A stretch of 64,000 nt of DNA from G963663615 sp963663615 (lineage in GTDB: Bacteria; Bacteroidota; Ignavibacteria; Ignavibacteriales; Melioribacteraceae), in contig OY760517.1 of the NCBI GenBank assembly GCA_963663615.1, positions 2,294,001-2,358,000 of the forward strand, written 5' to 3'. Positions within the stretch are counted from its first letter, which is position 1; every line of letters begins with the position of its first letter. Below are positions 17,273 to 26,373 of this stretch, one piece after another. The notes beneath the pieces are model-generated. The model had not been told where the DNA came from, ran no database searches, and saw only the letters and a list, made by a program, of their open reading frames with translations. Both the position numbers and the translations under genes were made by a program.

Positions 17273-20130
17273 TAGTTGTTCCTGTTTACTAGTTTGTCAA
17301 TAACTCTTTCCATCTTCATCCCGCGTGAACCTTTAACCAGAATTGTCTTTCCTTCAGGATCAAATTCATCAATAAAATTTTTCATGGCTTCGTAGTTTTC
17401 AAAAATATTAGCCATTATCTGTCTATTTTGTAAAACTTCATAAGCTTTTTTCATATTGGCACCAATGAGTACAACCTCATTAACATTGTGTTTTATAACC
17501 ATATCAGCAATACTCTTGTGATGTGCTTCCGATGAACCACCAAGCTCAAACATATCGCCCAAAAAAGCACAACTGTTTCTGTTTTTGCTTAACTGTTCAA
17601 GAACTTCCAGAGACGATAATACTGATACCGGATTAGCATTATATGTATCATCAATCATGGTAAAGTTTTCATAATGGGTAACATCAAGTCTTCCCTTTAC
17701 AGGTTTAAGGTTTGCAATACCTTTTTCAACTTCTTCTGATGTTAACCCGATATATAACGCAATTGCTGAAGCCGCAAGAACATTTTGCATGTTAGTACGA
17801 CCATAAAGCGGAATACCGGTAATTAGCTTTTCGCCTTTGTAAGTAATTCCAATTCTTGGTCTGCCATCAAGACGAATACCTAAATCTTCACCCGAAACAT
17901 CGCAATTTTCGCTAAATCCAAATGTTATTTTATCGTCAATATTTTTAGTTGCTTCTGCTATCAGGAAATCATCATTATTTACGAAGATTGTTCCACCAGC
18001 ATTTATTGTAGCCTCAAAAAGTGAATATTTTTCTTTCAGCACACCTTCCCTGTTCTCCAAATACTCGGTATGCGAATCACCAATATTTGTTATAAGGGAG
18101 TATTCAGGATTTGCAACTTTAGCTGTAAATTCAATTTCACCAAAGTGATTTGTACCATGCTCAAGTACACAAAAATCATTTTCTTCCGTACACTCATATA
18201 TCGTTTTGGGAACTCCTATATGGTTGTTATTATTGGCTTCAGTTTTGTGAACCCTATATTTTACTCCAAGTATGTCGGCTAATATTTCCTTTGTTGAAGT
18301 TTTTCCATTACTTCCTGTAATCGAAATAACTTTTGTACCTAATTTTTTAAGATATATTCCTGCCAGAAAAGCATAGGCATCAATAGTGTTTTCAACTGCA
18401 ATTAAAGTAATATCAAGGTCATCAAACCTGTCAATTTTACTTTTATTTACGATAACTGCTTTTACACCTTTTTCTACTACGTCATGAATAAAATCATGAG
18501 CATCAAACCTCTCGCCTTCAATTGCACAAAAAATGTGTTCGCCAGTAGCAATTCTGGAATCAGTTACAACTGTTTTAGCAGGTACATAATTATCCGGCTC
18601 GTATATTGTAGCCGAAGGTATTTCGAATATATCTTCTATTGTGATTGTTACATTACCTTTGTTTAAGTATTTCAGAGCTACATCCTTATCCGAAAAATGA
18701 TGACGTACACCATTTATTTCCTGGTAAGTTTCATGTCCTTTACCTGCTACAAGTATTACACTGTTTTCCGGTGATTCCTCAATAGCCGACTTAATAGCCA
18801 GTTCCCTGTTTTCAATCACTTTATAATTTGCAGTTTCAATTCCTTTTTCGATATCGCTAATAATTGCGAATGGATCCTCAGTTCTAGGGTTATCAGATGT
18901 TACGTAAGTAAAGCTACTTAAACTTGTAGCTGTTTTACCCATAACCGGACGCTTTGATTTATCCCTGTCGCCACCGCATCCCATAACGGAAATTATCATA
19001 TTATCATCAGTAACAATCTCATGAATTGCTTCAAGAGCTTTTTTAAGACTATCAGTTGTATGCGAATAATCAATAATCACTTTTTTGGTTGCTCCATGCA
19101 GCACTTCAAATCTGCCCGGCACCTGAGGAATAGTTTCAATACCTTCGGTAACAACTTCACTGTTAACACCAGCTTCTATACAGATTGCAGCAGCAATTCC
19201 GCTATTATAAGCATTAAACTCACCAATTAGATCAGTAGAAACACTACTGGTCAGCTTATCACTCTCAATCTTGTAACTGGTACCATTCAGGTCATACTCA
19301 ACATCTTTAATTCTATAATCTGCTTCACCAGATTTTCCAAACTTTACTAACGAACCATTGAAATCCTTTGCAATAATGCTCCAGCTTTCATCATCAATAT
19401 TTACAATACCAGTTGTACTGGTTGAAGCTTCATCGAATAAAATTTTTTTAGCTTCACGATAAGCTTCAAAATCTTTATGAAAATCAAGATGATCTGATGT
19501 AATATTGGTAAATGCAATAACATCAAACTCCAAACCGCTTACACGGTGCAAAGAAAGAGCATGCGATGAAACCTCCATTACACAATATGAACAGCCATCC
19601 TTAATCATGGCATCAAGCAATTCGTTAATCTTGTATGATTCCGGCGTAGTAAGCTTTGTGCCAATCTCTGTATCGCCTATATAATTGGCTATTGTACCCA
19701 AAACACCAACTTTTTCACCAGCATGCTCCAGAATATTTTTCACATAAAATGTTGTTGTTGTTTTACCTTTAGTGCCGGTAATTCCAATCAATTTTATTCT
19801 GGATGAAGGGTTGTTATAAAGTAGTGAAGAAAATTCAGCCAGGGCAATACCACTATCAGCAACAAGTATTTTAACTACATTATTACTTGAAAAGATATCA
19901 TCGGATACCGCATTTTTATCGTCAAGTATTACAGCAACTGCACCATTGTTTATAGCTGCCTGCACAAAATTATGCCCGTCAGTTTTATAACCTTTTCTGG
20001 CAACAAACACCCATGAAGGCTTTACTTCACGACTATCAATGGAAACACCGGCTACCTCAAATTGCTCGGCGTTGCCTGCAACCTGAATAACCTGCATTTG
20101 TGATATTATGTCAGCTAAATTTTTGTACAT
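17272..20130 (-). CDS. murE/murF: MurE-MurF fusion: tripeptide ligase plus D-Ala-D-Ala-adding ligase
   Basis: One uninterrupted 952-codon frame holds two complete Mur ligases. Residues about 1-490 are MurE: ATP loop GTKGKTTTT near 119, substrate motif DNPRTEDP near 413 and GKGHETY near 464. The DNPR motif marks meso-diaminopimelate specificity. Residues about 494-952 are MurF: ATP loop GSNGKTSTK near 606, NNNNHIGVP, a DDTYNANP motif and KGSRGMKME near the end. There is no internal stop, and only a few residues link the halves. The product should catalyse two successive steps and make UDP-MurNAc-pentapeptide. Start and stop each share a base with ftsI and mraY. MurE and MurF are usually separate proteins, although fusions are known in other lineages. 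Confidence 0.96.
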   Translation of the reverse strand: MYKNLADIISQMQVIQVAGNAEQFEVAGVSIDSREVKPSWVFVARKGYKTDGHNFVQAAINNGAVAVILDDKNAVSDDIFSSNNVVKILVADSGIALAEFSSLLYNNPSSRIKLIGITGTKGKTTTTFYVKNILEHAGEKVGVLGTIANYIGDTEIGTKLTTPESYKINELLDAMIKDGCSYCVMEVSSHALSLHRVSGLEFDVIAFTNITSDHLDFHKDFEAYREAKKILFDEASTSTTGIVNIDDESWSIIAKDFNGSLVKFGKSGEADYRIKDVEYDLNGTSYKIESDKLTSSVSTDLIGEFNAYNSGIAAAICIEAGVNSEVVTEGIETIPQVPGRFEVLHGATKKVIIDYSHTTDSLKKALEAIHEIVTDDNMIISVMGCGGDRDKSKRPVMGKTATSLSSFTYVTSDNPRTEDPFAIISDIEKGIETANYKVIENRELAIKSAIEESPENSVILVAGKGHETYQEINGVRHHFSDKDVALKYLNKGNVTITIEDIFEIPSATIYEPDNYVPAKTVVTDSRIATGEHIFCAIEGERFDAHDFIHDVVEKGVKAVIVNKSKIDRFDDLDITLIAVENTIDAYAFLAGIYLKKLGTKVISITGSNGKTSTKEILADILGVKYRVHKTEANNNNHIGVPKTIYECTEENDFCVLEHGTNHFGEIEFTAKVANPEYSLITNIGDSHTEYLENREGVLKEKYSLFEATINAGGTIFVNNDDFLIAEATKNIDDKITFGFSENCDVSGEDLGIRLDGRPRIGITYKGEKLITGIPLYGRTNMQNVLAASAIALYIGLTSEEVEKGIANLKPVKGRLDVTHYENFTMIDDTYNANPVSVLSSLEVLEQLSKNRNSCAFLGDMFELGGSSEAHHKSIADMVIKHNVNEVVLIGANMKKAYEVLQNRQIMANIFENYEAMKNFIDEFDPEGKTILVKGSRGMKMERVIDKLVNRNN

Positions 20131-22145
20131 CAGTTATACCTGATATTATCTGATAGTTTACATCTTATAATGCACTTTTCACCAGGAATTATTCTTCTTC
20201 CCGGAGCAATACTTTGTTCAGTTACCTTACCTGTTCCTCTAATTGTATATTGCAAACCGTATTCGCTTAATCTTCTAATAGCTTCACGTTTCGAAAGCCC
20301 TTTTAAGTCCGGCATAACTCCTTTGTTAAGAACCATATCATCTTCAATAGGCTCTTCATTACGAGGTTTCTCTATATTCAGTAACAATCTTTTATGAACA
20401 GTCTGCTTTGTATTGGAAATCTCTGTAAACAGATTATGCAAAACGTTTTTATCTCTAATTATCTTTTCTTTATAAGGAGCTATATTCAAGTCAGTATCAA
20501 TAATTCTTGAAGCAACTTCCCTGAAAATTGGACCAGCTACCCTACCGCCATACTTACCTTTAAGTGGTGAATGCACCAAAATGAAGATAATGAGATTAGG
20601 ATCAGAAGCTGGTAGATAACCAACGAAAGATGAATTGTATTCATCCTGCGAATAATGATCACCCATCCATTTTTGGGATGTACCGGTTTTGCCACCAACC
20701 CAAACATCAGGTAGCTGAGCAGTTGTACCTGTACCATGCTCAACAACATCAAGTAATAAACTGCGTAATGTATCTGATGTTTCCCTGGTCAATACACTTC
20801 TTATTTTTATCGGGTCATATGATTTAAGCACATCACCATTTTCAGCTACTATTCTTTTTACCGTATATGGCTGATACAAAGTACCACCATTTATTAATGC
20901 AGAAAAAGCCGCAGTTAGCTGCAACGGTGTAACTGAAATTTCGTACCCGTGCGACATATAAGCTTTACTGATCTTGGAAAAATATTTTGGCTTTTTAAGG
21001 AAGCCGGCAGCCTCGCCCGGTAAATCAACCGAGGTAGGATTTCCAAACCCAAAATTCCGCAAATATTTATAGAACGATTCCGGTTCAATACGCTCCGAAA
21101 GCTTAACCATTCCAATGTTACTCGATTCTCTCAGTACTCCGCGTACTGTTAATCTCTTATTAGGGTGAGTATCCTTTATTTTAACACTATGGTATTTGTA
21201 AGCACCATTTTCAGTGTCTATGGTTTCATCAAGTTTTACCAAACCCATATCCATCATCATGGCAATTATCATTGGTTTGATGGTTGAACCCGGTTCATAT
21301 ACTTCCATAACCGCACGATTTTTTCGTTCAAATGTTTCGAACTTGCCATAATCACCAGGTTCATAATCAGGCATATTTGCAAGAGCCAATACTTCACCTG
21401 TTTTAGGATTCATAATAATACCGGTTGCCGCAGCACCCTGGTAAGTATTCAAACCTTCAAGTAGCTCTTCTTCCAGTATTTTCTGGTAATCACTGTTAAT
21501 TGTTAGCTCAATTGTATTTCCCTTAACCGGTGAAAACGAAAAATCTTCTTCAATTGCAACAGTTGTACCTAATACATCAGTACGCTTATATAAAACTCCA
21601 TCCTTGCCACGAAGCTCTTTTTCATATTTTTTTTCTATACCCGAGCGTCCCAAACTTTTATAATCAACAAAACCAAGGATATGACTTGCCAATCTACCTT
21701 CAGGATAAACTCTTGAATAATCAGGTTCTGCAGTAAATCCGTCAAAAACAATATCACGAAGTAATACGGCTTTTGAAAATTCAGCTTTTTTCTCAAGGCA
21801 TACTCGTCCCTTGCTACCCTGCATTTTCAATAAGTAGTAAGCTTCGTTATTACCAAATGTTTTGGCAAATCTCCTGGCAATGGAATCTCTTCTGGACTGA
21901 CTTTTTAATGTGCCAAGGTTAACGTAAAAGGAATAGTCGTTTTTGGTATATGAAAGCACCTTTCCGTTAGCATCCATAATAACACCACGTTCAGCAGGAA
22001 TAACAGCCTGATTTTCCTGCTGGGTTTGTGCAAGGTTAGCATATTTTTTATGCTGAACTACCTGAATGTTAATAAGGTTTGCAACTATTGCACCCAATAC
22101 TAACACCATAAAAAACGAAACCAGATATGCTCTTGAATTATTCAT
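20130..22145 (-). CDS. ftsI: Division transpeptidase FtsI (PBP3) with PASTA domain
   Basis: FtsI cross-links septal peptidoglycan. The 671-residue protein has one N-terminal membrane helix (about 7-27), a pedestal region and a transpeptidase domain. The active-site motifs are S287-T-I-K, S341-S-N and K486-T-G-T. A single PASTA domain (about 605-665, beginning MPDLKGLSKREAIRRLSEYG) follows. PASTA domains in Gram-negative FtsI proteins are less common than in Gram-positive ones, but occur in Bacteroidota and relatives. The first eight bases overlap the end of ftsL. Confidence 0.97.
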   Translation of the reverse strand: MNNSRAYLVSFFMVLVLGAIVANLINIQVVQHKKYANLAQTQQENQAVIPAERGVIMDANGKVLSYTKNDYSFYVNLGTLKSQSRRDSIARRFAKTFGNNEAYYLLKMQGSKGRVCLEKKAEFSKAVLLRDIVFDGFTAEPDYSRVYPEGRLASHILGFVDYKSLGRSGIEKKYEKELRGKDGVLYKRTDVLGTTVAIEEDFSFSPVKGNTIELTINSDYQKILEEELLEGLNTYQGAAATGIIMNPKTGEVLALANMPDYEPGDYGKFETFERKNRAVMEVYEPGSTIKPMIIAMMMDMGLVKLDETIDTENGAYKYHSVKIKDTHPNKRLTVRGVLRESSNIGMVKLSERIEPESFYKYLRNFGFGNPTSVDLPGEAAGFLKKPKYFSKISKAYMSHGYEISVTPLQLTAAFSALINGGTLYQPYTVKRIVAENGDVLKSYDPIKIRSVLTRETSDTLRSLLLDVVEHGTGTTAQLPDVWVGGKTGTSQKWMGDHYSQDEYNSSFVGYLPASDPNLIIFILVHSPLKGKYGGRVAGPIFREVASRIIDTDLNIAPYKEKIIRDKNVLHNLFTEISNTKQTVHKRLLLNIEKPRNEEPIEDDMVLNKGVMPDLKGLSKREAIRRLSEYGLQYTIRGTGKVTEQSIAPGRRIIPGEKCIIRCKLSDNIRYN

Positions 22146-22461
22146 ATCGTCTATTAACTATTCTTTCAATTTGTTTAATTTTATTTTCTTCTATATATAA
22201 AACCTCAAAAGGTCTTTCGGCTATTTCCAGACCAAGAGAATCAACCGCAAACTTTACAACTCTTTCTTTTGCAGTAAATTTCTGGTAGTCATTAAATTTA
22301 AGATCGTTGAACTTTCCCTGCTCAACATGAATGGAATCCTGGAGCAGATTTTTTTCCTTGCTCAAATATTTTACTTGCGATGCAATATGTACCTTAAAGA
22401 AAAAAAGGACAGCCACGAACATGGTGCCAAGCAACAGTTTAAGGAACATCTTCGAAGACAT
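22138..22461 (-). CDS. ftsL: Divisome protein FtsL-like
   Basis: This 107-residue protein has one membrane helix near the N-terminus (about 7-25) and then a polar, heptad-like periplasmic segment (about 30-70). That is the topology of FtsL, which forms a coiled-coil complex with FtsQ and FtsB. Sequence similarity in this family is weak, so position between rsmH and ftsI carries most of the weight. The start shares a base with the rsmH stop. Confidence 0.85.
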   Translation of the reverse strand: MSSKMFLKLLLGTMFVAVLFFFKVHIASQVKYLSKEKNLLQDSIHVEQGKFNDLKFNDYQKFTAKERVVKFAVDSLGLEIAERPFEVLYIEENKIKQIERIVNRRYE

Positions 22462-23387
22462 CAGACTTTCTCCGCTACTCTCAGCTTTGCACTCCTTGAA
22501 CGTTTATTTTCAGCAACTTCCTTTTCGCTTGCAATAATTGGTTTACGATTAACCAATTTAAGACGCTGCTCTTTTTCGCAAACGCATATTGGTGTTCCCG
22601 GAGGACAAACACAATCGGTAGATTCGTACCGGAAAAACTCTTTTACTATTCTGTCTTCAAGAGAGTGAAAAGTTATTACAGCTATTCTTCCACCACTGTT
22701 AAGTAAATCAACCGAGGTAGAAAGGAACATCTTTAGTTCTTCAAGCTCATTGTTTACATGAATCCTGAGTGCCTGAAATACTCTGGAAAGAGCTTTGTTT
22801 AACATATGTTCAGGTGTAACCTTTGCAACAATCTCTTTCAGGTCGGATGTCATTCTTATTTTTTTAACTTTTCTTCTCTCACAAATAAATCTTGCGATCT
22901 GACGCGATTTTTTTTCTTCGCCGTATTCATAAATTATACGAGCTATATCTTCTTCTGAAAGACGGTTAAGTTGGTCATAAGCCGGGTAACCATCTTTTTT
23001 GTTCATTCTTAAATCAAGAATTGCATCTTCCCTATATGTAAAACCTGCATTGGGATCATCAAACTGATAAGATGAAACCCCCAAATCCACCATAATTCCG
23101 TCATAACCATCAACAAATTCCAAATTGGCAAGAATATCAAGATTGGTAAATGAAGTATTATAAACCACTACCCTCTTGTCATCTTCAAAGCGGGTTGTAG
23201 TATGCGTAAATGCCTTTATATCCTTATCTGAACAAATTAGTTTTCCATTTTCGTCCAGTTTTGAAAGCAACTTGGCTGAGTGACCACCGAACCCGGCAGT
23301 ACCGTCAAAATAAACGCCCGACTTGTTAACAACCAGGTTGTTAATTGTTTCTTCGAGCAATACCGATTTGTGTAATGTTTTAATCAT
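22461..23387 (-). CDS. rsmH: 16S rRNA (cytosine1402-N4)-methyltransferase RsmH
   Basis: RsmH (MraW) methylates C1402 of 16S rRNA using S-adenosylmethionine. The 308-residue protein starts with the conserved HKSVLLEE segment, has the SAM motif FDGTAGFGGHS and the MVDLGVSSYQFD motif. The C-terminal part has the AVITFHSLEDRIVK segment. Three Cys of the segment CVCPPGTPICVCE near residue 270 are also typical. It is the second gene of the dcw cluster and overlaps mraZ by one base. Confidence 0.98.
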   Translation of the reverse strand: MIKTLHKSVLLEETINNLVVNKSGVYFDGTAGFGGHSAKLLSKLDENGKLICSDKDIKAFTHTTTRFEDDKRVVVYNTSFTNLDILANLEFVDGYDGIMVDLGVSSYQFDDPNAGFTYREDAILDLRMNKKDGYPAYDQLNRLSEEDIARIIYEYGEEKKSRQIARFICERRKVKKIRMTSDLKEIVAKVTPEHMLNKALSRVFQALRIHVNNELEELKMFLSTSVDLLNSGGRIAVITFHSLEDRIVKEFFRYESTDCVCPPGTPICVCEKEQRLKLVNRKPIIASEKEVAENKRSRSAKLRVAEKV

Positions 23388-23821
23388 CAGCCTAATACTT
23401 TTTGTGCAACTTCATCAAATGGCATCTCCTGATTCATTACGTAGTTATCGTAAGTTTCAGGATTCCATATTTCAAATTTTTCAAGTGATCCCAAGATAAA
23501 CGCTTCACCATCAAGTCCTGCGTATTCGGCAAGTTCTTTTGGGACAAGCAATCTGTTCTGGGCATCAAGTGTGTCATCAGAAGCAAACTGAAGAAAACGT
23601 CTTCTGATAAATCCTTCTTCCTTGTTATGTGGATTTAATGCAGCAAGCTTTTCTTCAAATTTCTTCCATTCATCGAGTGGATATACATATATGCACTTTT
23701 CGGTACCCTTTGTGAAGACAAAAGTATTTTCAGCTTCCGGACGAACATCCTTCCGAAGCTTGGCAGGAATACTGAGTCTGCCTTTTTTGTCAACTGAAAA
23801 TTTAAAGCTACCTTTTAGCAT
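23387..23821 (-). CDS. mraZ: Transcriptional regulator MraZ
   Basis: MraZ is a DNA-binding protein with two AbrB-like half domains that regulates its own dcw operon. The 144 residues show both repeats: the first begins FKFSVDKKGRLSIPAKLR and the second is ASDDTLDAQNRLLVPKEL. It is the first gene of the 16-kb division cluster. GTGGG/GTGGA boxes spaced 10 bases apart lie 38-52 bases upstream of the ATG, so self-control is likely. Confidence 0.97.
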   Translation of the reverse strand: MLKGSFKFSVDKKGRLSIPAKLRKDVRPEAENTFVFTKGTEKCIYVYPLDEWKKFEEKLAALNPHNKEEGFIRRRFLQFASDDTLDAQNRLLVPKELAEYAGLDGEAFILGSLEKFEIWNPETYDNYVMNQEMPFDEVAQKVLG

Positions 23822-23843
23822 ATCACCACAATTAATTAGTTAA

Positions 23844-23873
23844 AAAGTGGGCGTGTCCTCCACTTTGACCCAC
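23844..23873 (-). promoter_or_regulatory. Proximal MraZ-type boxes upstream of mraZ
   Basis: On the minus strand GTGGG (23873-23869) is followed ten bases on by GTGGA (23863-23859), the latter inside AAAGTGGAGG. A third AAAGTGGG lies on the plus strand at 23844-23851. Direct repeats of GTGGG/GTGGA with 10-base period are the known MraZ target, and the site is just upstream of mraZ. Binding itself is inferred. Confidence 0.75.
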
Positions 23874-24143
23874 ATCGTAAATGTGCAGTAATATTTCCAC
23901 AAATGCAAGTTAATTTTTGGAGATTATGATTTTTTTTAGGCAGGAACTATGATTATCGTTATTTTCGGTTAAATATTAAGCTTTTTACCACTTTTTGTAA
24001 ATTTCATATTCAAATATACGATAAAAAATATCACAAAAACAAATCCGACTTTATTAAAATAATATTGCATAATTAACCGGCATACTTCAATTTAAGTAAT
24101 TGTTTAATATAGCTTTACCGTTATTTCAGCCAAATGATGGTTT

Positions 24144-24217
24144 AAAGTGGGGCTATTTACACACTCCTGACCATAATTTTGTCCTATAACAGGTTATTTA
24201 CCCCCACATTGCCCCAC
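24144..24217. promoter_or_regulatory. Distal MraZ-type boxes in the mraZ intergenic region
   Basis: Two GTGGGG boxes on the minus strand (24217-24212 and 24207-24202) are exactly 10 bases apart, and a plus-strand AAAGTGGGG lies at 24144-24152. These are the same motif as the proximal boxes but 320-400 bases from mraZ and 168-240 bases from the divergent gene at 24385. They could serve a distal mraZ promoter, the divergent gene, or looping. Confidence 0.55.
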
Positions 24218-24384
24218 TGTAACATACATCACAAAATTGCAAACAACTTAAACTTTTAGTTTGCATTTATTTTAATTTTTATTATGTTAAAAAGAGATTA
24301 ATGTATTTAATTCAATTCTTTTTTAGCAAATAATTTACAGGGTAAAAAAACACATCGTAATTCTTAAAAGTCAACGGAGGTAAC

Positions 24385-24852
24385 ATGATAGTAGATTTAT
24401 CATTTATACCTGATGAGTTGATTACTGAAGAACTGAGACAAGTTACTACTCAGAAGATTGAATACCCCTACTCATCATCTCAAATGTTCAGCAATAATGC
24501 TGTGGCAGTTAATCCCGTAAGTAGAAAAAACAACCGGTTTATTACCAACCGAATGCGGTTTCGTGAAAACTACAAAAAGTTCGAACTGGAAATGTTCAAT
24601 CTTGCTCGAGAACTTTATCGCAAAAAAGATTATCATTTGGCAGGAAAATGCTTCAGGTATCTTGTGGAGGTTGGAAGCAAACAAGTTTCCAGTAAGGAAT
24701 ACCTCTTAAAAACTTATATAAAACTGAGGGACGGGCAAGGTATTAAATGGATAAAAAAACGTTTGGAAAACCAGTTACGAGAACCTGGTACAATTCCAAA
24801 CGATACAAGAAAACTTAGGAGGATTTTGGGAAAATACTTTCCCTTAAATTAA
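24385..24852 (+). CDS. Hypothetical protein with TPR-like helical segment
   Basis: The 155-residue protein has a strong GGAGG site before its ATG and no signal peptide, so it is probably cytoplasmic. Residues about 65-115 (beginning MFNLARELYRKKDYHLAGKC) look like a tetratricopeptide-type helix pair, followed by a basic C-terminal part rich in Lys and Arg. I do not recognise a family. It is divergent from mraZ, shares the box-containing intergenic region, and ends one base before a convergent gene. A protein-binding adaptor role is only a guess from the TPR-like pattern. Confidence 0.7.
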   Translation: MIVDLSFIPDELITEELRQVTTQKIEYPYSSSQMFSNNAVAVNPVSRKNNRFITNRMRFRENYKKFELEMFNLARELYRKKDYHLAGKCFRYLVEVGSKQVSSKEYLLKTYIKLRDGQGIKWIKKRLENQLREPGTIPNDTRKLRRILGKYFPLN

Positions 24853-24853
24853 G

Positions 24854-25105
24854 TTAATCCATTTTTGCCTCAAAATATACTTTTAGCACAAATAATACAA
24901 ATGCTACTATTACTGCGGTAACCGAAATTATCTTTTTCAATCTTCTATTTTTACCAGACTGATTTTCCGGAATATCTTTCTCGTATAAATATAAGGCAAC
25001 ACCCAAAGTAAAAAGTACACCGCTATTAAGATAGTTTTTGTTAACGAAAGTATCATAAAGGGCAAAAAAGACAAGAACTATTCCGGCAAATTGTATTTTT
25101 TTCAT
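24854..25105 (-). CDS. Small membrane protein, three predicted helices
   Basis: The 83 residues form three hydrophobic segments (about 5-20, 25-42 and 60-77) joined by short charged loops. No family is recognised. The ATG overlaps the stop of the upstream amidohydrolase gene by 4 bases, so the two are one transcript. Function unknown. Confidence 0.65.
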   Translation of the reverse strand: MKKIQFAGIVLVFFALYDTFVNKNYLNSGVLFTLGVALYLYEKDIPENQSGKNRRLKKIISVTAVIVAFVLFVLKVYFEAKMD

Positions 25106-26244
25106 TTACTCATTTCTTCAAATTGTTTTACCACATTCATAAAATAATTTATGGCTGTATTTAGCAGATCATCTGGAAAATCGTAATCATTATTATGCAA
25201 GTCGGGAACATCCTCTCCGGCACCAATACCAATGAAGGATGTTTTGGCATTTAGTGAAAAATAGCCAAAATCTTCTGACCACCTGAATGGTGTATCCTTT
25301 TTATAAATGTTTAGCCCGGTTTCTTTAATTGCATTTGTACTAATTTCCAAAGCAACCGGGTCATTAACATTAGCAGCAAACTCTTCAACAAATTCAACTT
25401 CACACCTCAGCTGATTTGCCGATGCCGTTTGTTTAGCCTGTAAAGCAATTTCGGTTTTAAGTAAATTAAAATCGGCATTATCAAATGAACGCAATGTGCA
25501 CATAATCTCCGCATAACCAGGAGAGGTACCAAAAGCTGGTTCACCTGCATTTATATGAATAATTGTATTCAGGAAAAAATTATTTACAGACACGTAATCA
25601 TCAAGGTTATTTAGATATTCAACCAGACTAACAACTGCTGGTATTGGCGATATACCATTTTCAGGTTCTGCCGCATGCGATGTTTTACCCGTGAGTTTAA
25701 TTATTATACCGGTAGAGGCAGCTGAAAAAGTACCGTGCGTTATAATTGCATCTTCTTTTTTGAAGCCTGGTAAATTATGTAATCCAAAAGCAAAATCGGG
25801 TTTAATTTTTTCATATCCTTCCGATTCAATTACACTTTTGGCTCCTTCCCCTATTTCTTCAGCCGGTTGAAATAACAATACAACACGCGTACGTTCAGGT
25901 CTTTTTGCCGAGAGTAATTCACTAACACCGGCTAATGCAGCCATGTGCCCGTCATGTCCACACTTATGCCCAACACCTTCATTAACCGAGCAATGTTCAA
26001 AATTGTTAATCTCCTGAATAGGAAGTGCATCCATATCAGCCCTGAACATTATAGTTCTTTCAGCTTTTTCTTTAGGTTCATATACCAGAGCAAAACCATG
26101 TTCGCCTAAATTTTCAACAATACTATCCGGCATATGAGCTGAAATAAATTGTAATAATATACTTTTGGTTTCTTTTTCTTTACCTGAAAGCTCAGGATGC
26201 TTGTGTAATTCTTTTCGTAATAGCTTAATCTTTTCTATATTCAT
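25102..26244 (-). CDS. M20 family metallopeptidase / N-acyl amino acid amidohydrolase
   Basis: This 380-residue enzyme resembles the M20D amidohydrolases (hippurate hydrolase, N-acyl-L-amino acid deacylase), which cut acyl groups from amino acids with bound metal ions. The start RKELHKHPELSGKE is typical. FRADMDALPI and GHKCGHDGHMA supply metal ligands, and FQPAEEIGEGA carries the catalytic Glu pair. The HAAEPENG segment is the usual lid-domain motif. No signal peptide is present, so it is cytoplasmic. The natural substrate is not evident. Confidence 0.9.
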   Translation of the reverse strand: MNIEKIKLLRKELHKHPELSGKEKETKSILLQFISAHMPDSIVENLGEHGFALVYEPKEKAERTIMFRADMDALPIQEINNFEHCSVNEGVGHKCGHDGHMAALAGVSELLSAKRPERTRVVLLFQPAEEIGEGAKSVIESEGYEKIKPDFAFGLHNLPGFKKEDAIITHGTFSAASTGIIIKLTGKTSHAAEPENGISPIPAVVSLVEYLNNLDDYVSVNNFFLNTIIHINAGEPAFGTSPGYAEIMCTLRSFDNADFNLLKTEIALQAKQTASANQLRCEVEFVEEFAANVNDPVALEISTNAIKETGLNIYKKDTPFRWSEDFGYFSLNAKTSFIGIGAGEDVPDLHNNDYDFPDDLLNTAINYFMNVVKQFEEMSK

Positions 26245-26373
26245 AACTTGTTTTATTTTTATTTGTTACCCAAACATAACTAATATTGAACCTAAAAACA
26301 TTAATTTTAGTTAGACTTGTACCGGATACATTAGCCTGTTAATTCGATATTTCGTCTTTCAAAGAAAACTCAA

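Larger units (their letters stand above)
23822..24384. other. 563-bp AT-rich divergent intergenic region
   Basis: This is the only gap longer than 300 bases. It separates mraZ from a divergent hypothetical gene. Apart from the MraZ-type boxes listed separately, I see only AT-rich sequence. No frame with a convincing ribosome site, no tRNA and no terminator hairpin is visible. Promoters for both flanking genes must lie here, but I cannot place their -10 and -35 elements with confidence. Confidence 0.7.
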
